The notes beneath the pieces were generated by a model. That model had not been told where the DNA came from. It was given only the letters and a program-made list of their open reading frames with translations, and did not search any database. From the NCBI GenBank assembly GCA_958430865.1, contig CAUDNR010000188.1, positions 1 through 18,660 on the forward strand: a stretch of DNA of 18,660 bases. The letters run 5' to 3'. This document shows, piece after piece, positions 18,278-18,660 of the stretch (position 1 is the first letter of the stretch; each line of letters opens with the position of its first letter). The position numbers were made by a program, and so were the translations under genes. This stretch comes from Entrophospora sp. SA101. Its lineage: Eukaryota > Glomeromycota > Glomeromycetes > Entrophosporales > Entrophosporaceae.

Positions 18278-18660
18278 CAAATTATATAAAGATGGTTGGT
18301 GCTGATTTCTTTTTTTATAATTTTAAATTAAGAAAAACATTAACAATGAAAGAATGCTTTATTAGGATTTATTATTTGGATGTAAAAAGACACCAGCAGA
18401 AGTGTTACATGAATGGAGTCAAACTAGAAACTTCAAAAAAAAAAATTTTTAATTAGTAGATATCAAAAAAAAAACAGAAAAGAAAATCAAATGGTAGAAT
18501 GAATATTTTTTAATTAAAAAATATGTTGTAAATAACAGGAGACCGTCCTATATAAGGAATGGATTTTCACAATTGATTTCAATTTTTTTTTATACAGTTT
18601 AAAATACTTTTACAAGGGTATTACGTAGCCCATTCTTACAATAAATCATGTGCAAATAAT
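18278..18660. other. AT-rich right end
   Basis: Short plus-strand frames are present (one reads GCKKTPAEVLHEWSQTRNF at about 18380-18436) but they lack a start and end quickly. Nothing firm can be called. Confidence 0.4.

Noticed and set aside
1..18660. tRNA genes, rRNA, CRISPR arrays or prokaryote-like operons
   Set aside because: No cloverleaf with a T-arm GGTTCGA-type sequence, no rRNA-like block and no regularly spaced direct repeats were found by eye.

Overview
The window looks like nuclear DNA of a filamentous fungus. It is very AT-rich, has short (about 72-140 nt) spliceosomal introns and several decayed Tc1/mariner-type elements, and carries a velvet-domain regulator, a family known from fungi. 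The combination resembles early-diverging Mucoromycota, most likely an arbuscular mycorrhizal (Glomeromycotina) genome. That placement is inference from composition and gene style, not from a search. All gene models below were spliced by hand: reading frame is conserved across every proposed junction, but no transcript evidence was available.

Layout. A Tc1-like transposon with long terminal inverted repeats and a dead transposase fills 96-1716. It ends about 510 bp beyond the 3' end of a large velvet-family gene (minus strand, 2227 to about 5281, seven exons), whose roughly 180-residue velvet domain is followed by a roughly 610-residue Pro/Tyr/His then Ser/Asn-rich tail. About 2 kb of AT-rich DNA with no recognisable gene follows. 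Then comes a graveyard (7.1-9.3 kb): a 170-bp MITE with pogo-like terminal motifs, a broken MFS-type transporter remnant, an unassigned open frame, and a second Tc1-type fragment with only one surviving end. The stretch 9.3-11.3 kb is nearly featureless.

The right part is gene-dense. It holds a chromodomain/coiled-coil protein (minus, 11334-12691) that appears to use a GC-AG intron, a possible small membrane protein locus with two disruptions (minus, 13050-13410), and a mitochondrial-type tRNA threonylcarbamoyladenosine synthase of the Qri7/TsaD family (plus, 14039-15461, four exons). Last is an unrecognised 484-residue helical protein (minus, 15531-17462, eight exons), convergent with the Qri7 gene with 69 bp between stop codons. 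From 17.5 kb to the end there is only a possible broken coding fragment.

The genes do not form an obvious pathway. Two are candidate nuclear regulators (velvet, chromodomain) and one is a mitochondrial housekeeping enzyme. I see no CRISPR array, operon, phage-like module or defence island, and nothing I could honestly call a new system. The most interesting items are the two intact regulators, the GC-AG intron, the unassigned 484-aa gene, and a GC-rich motif found upstream of two gene starts.
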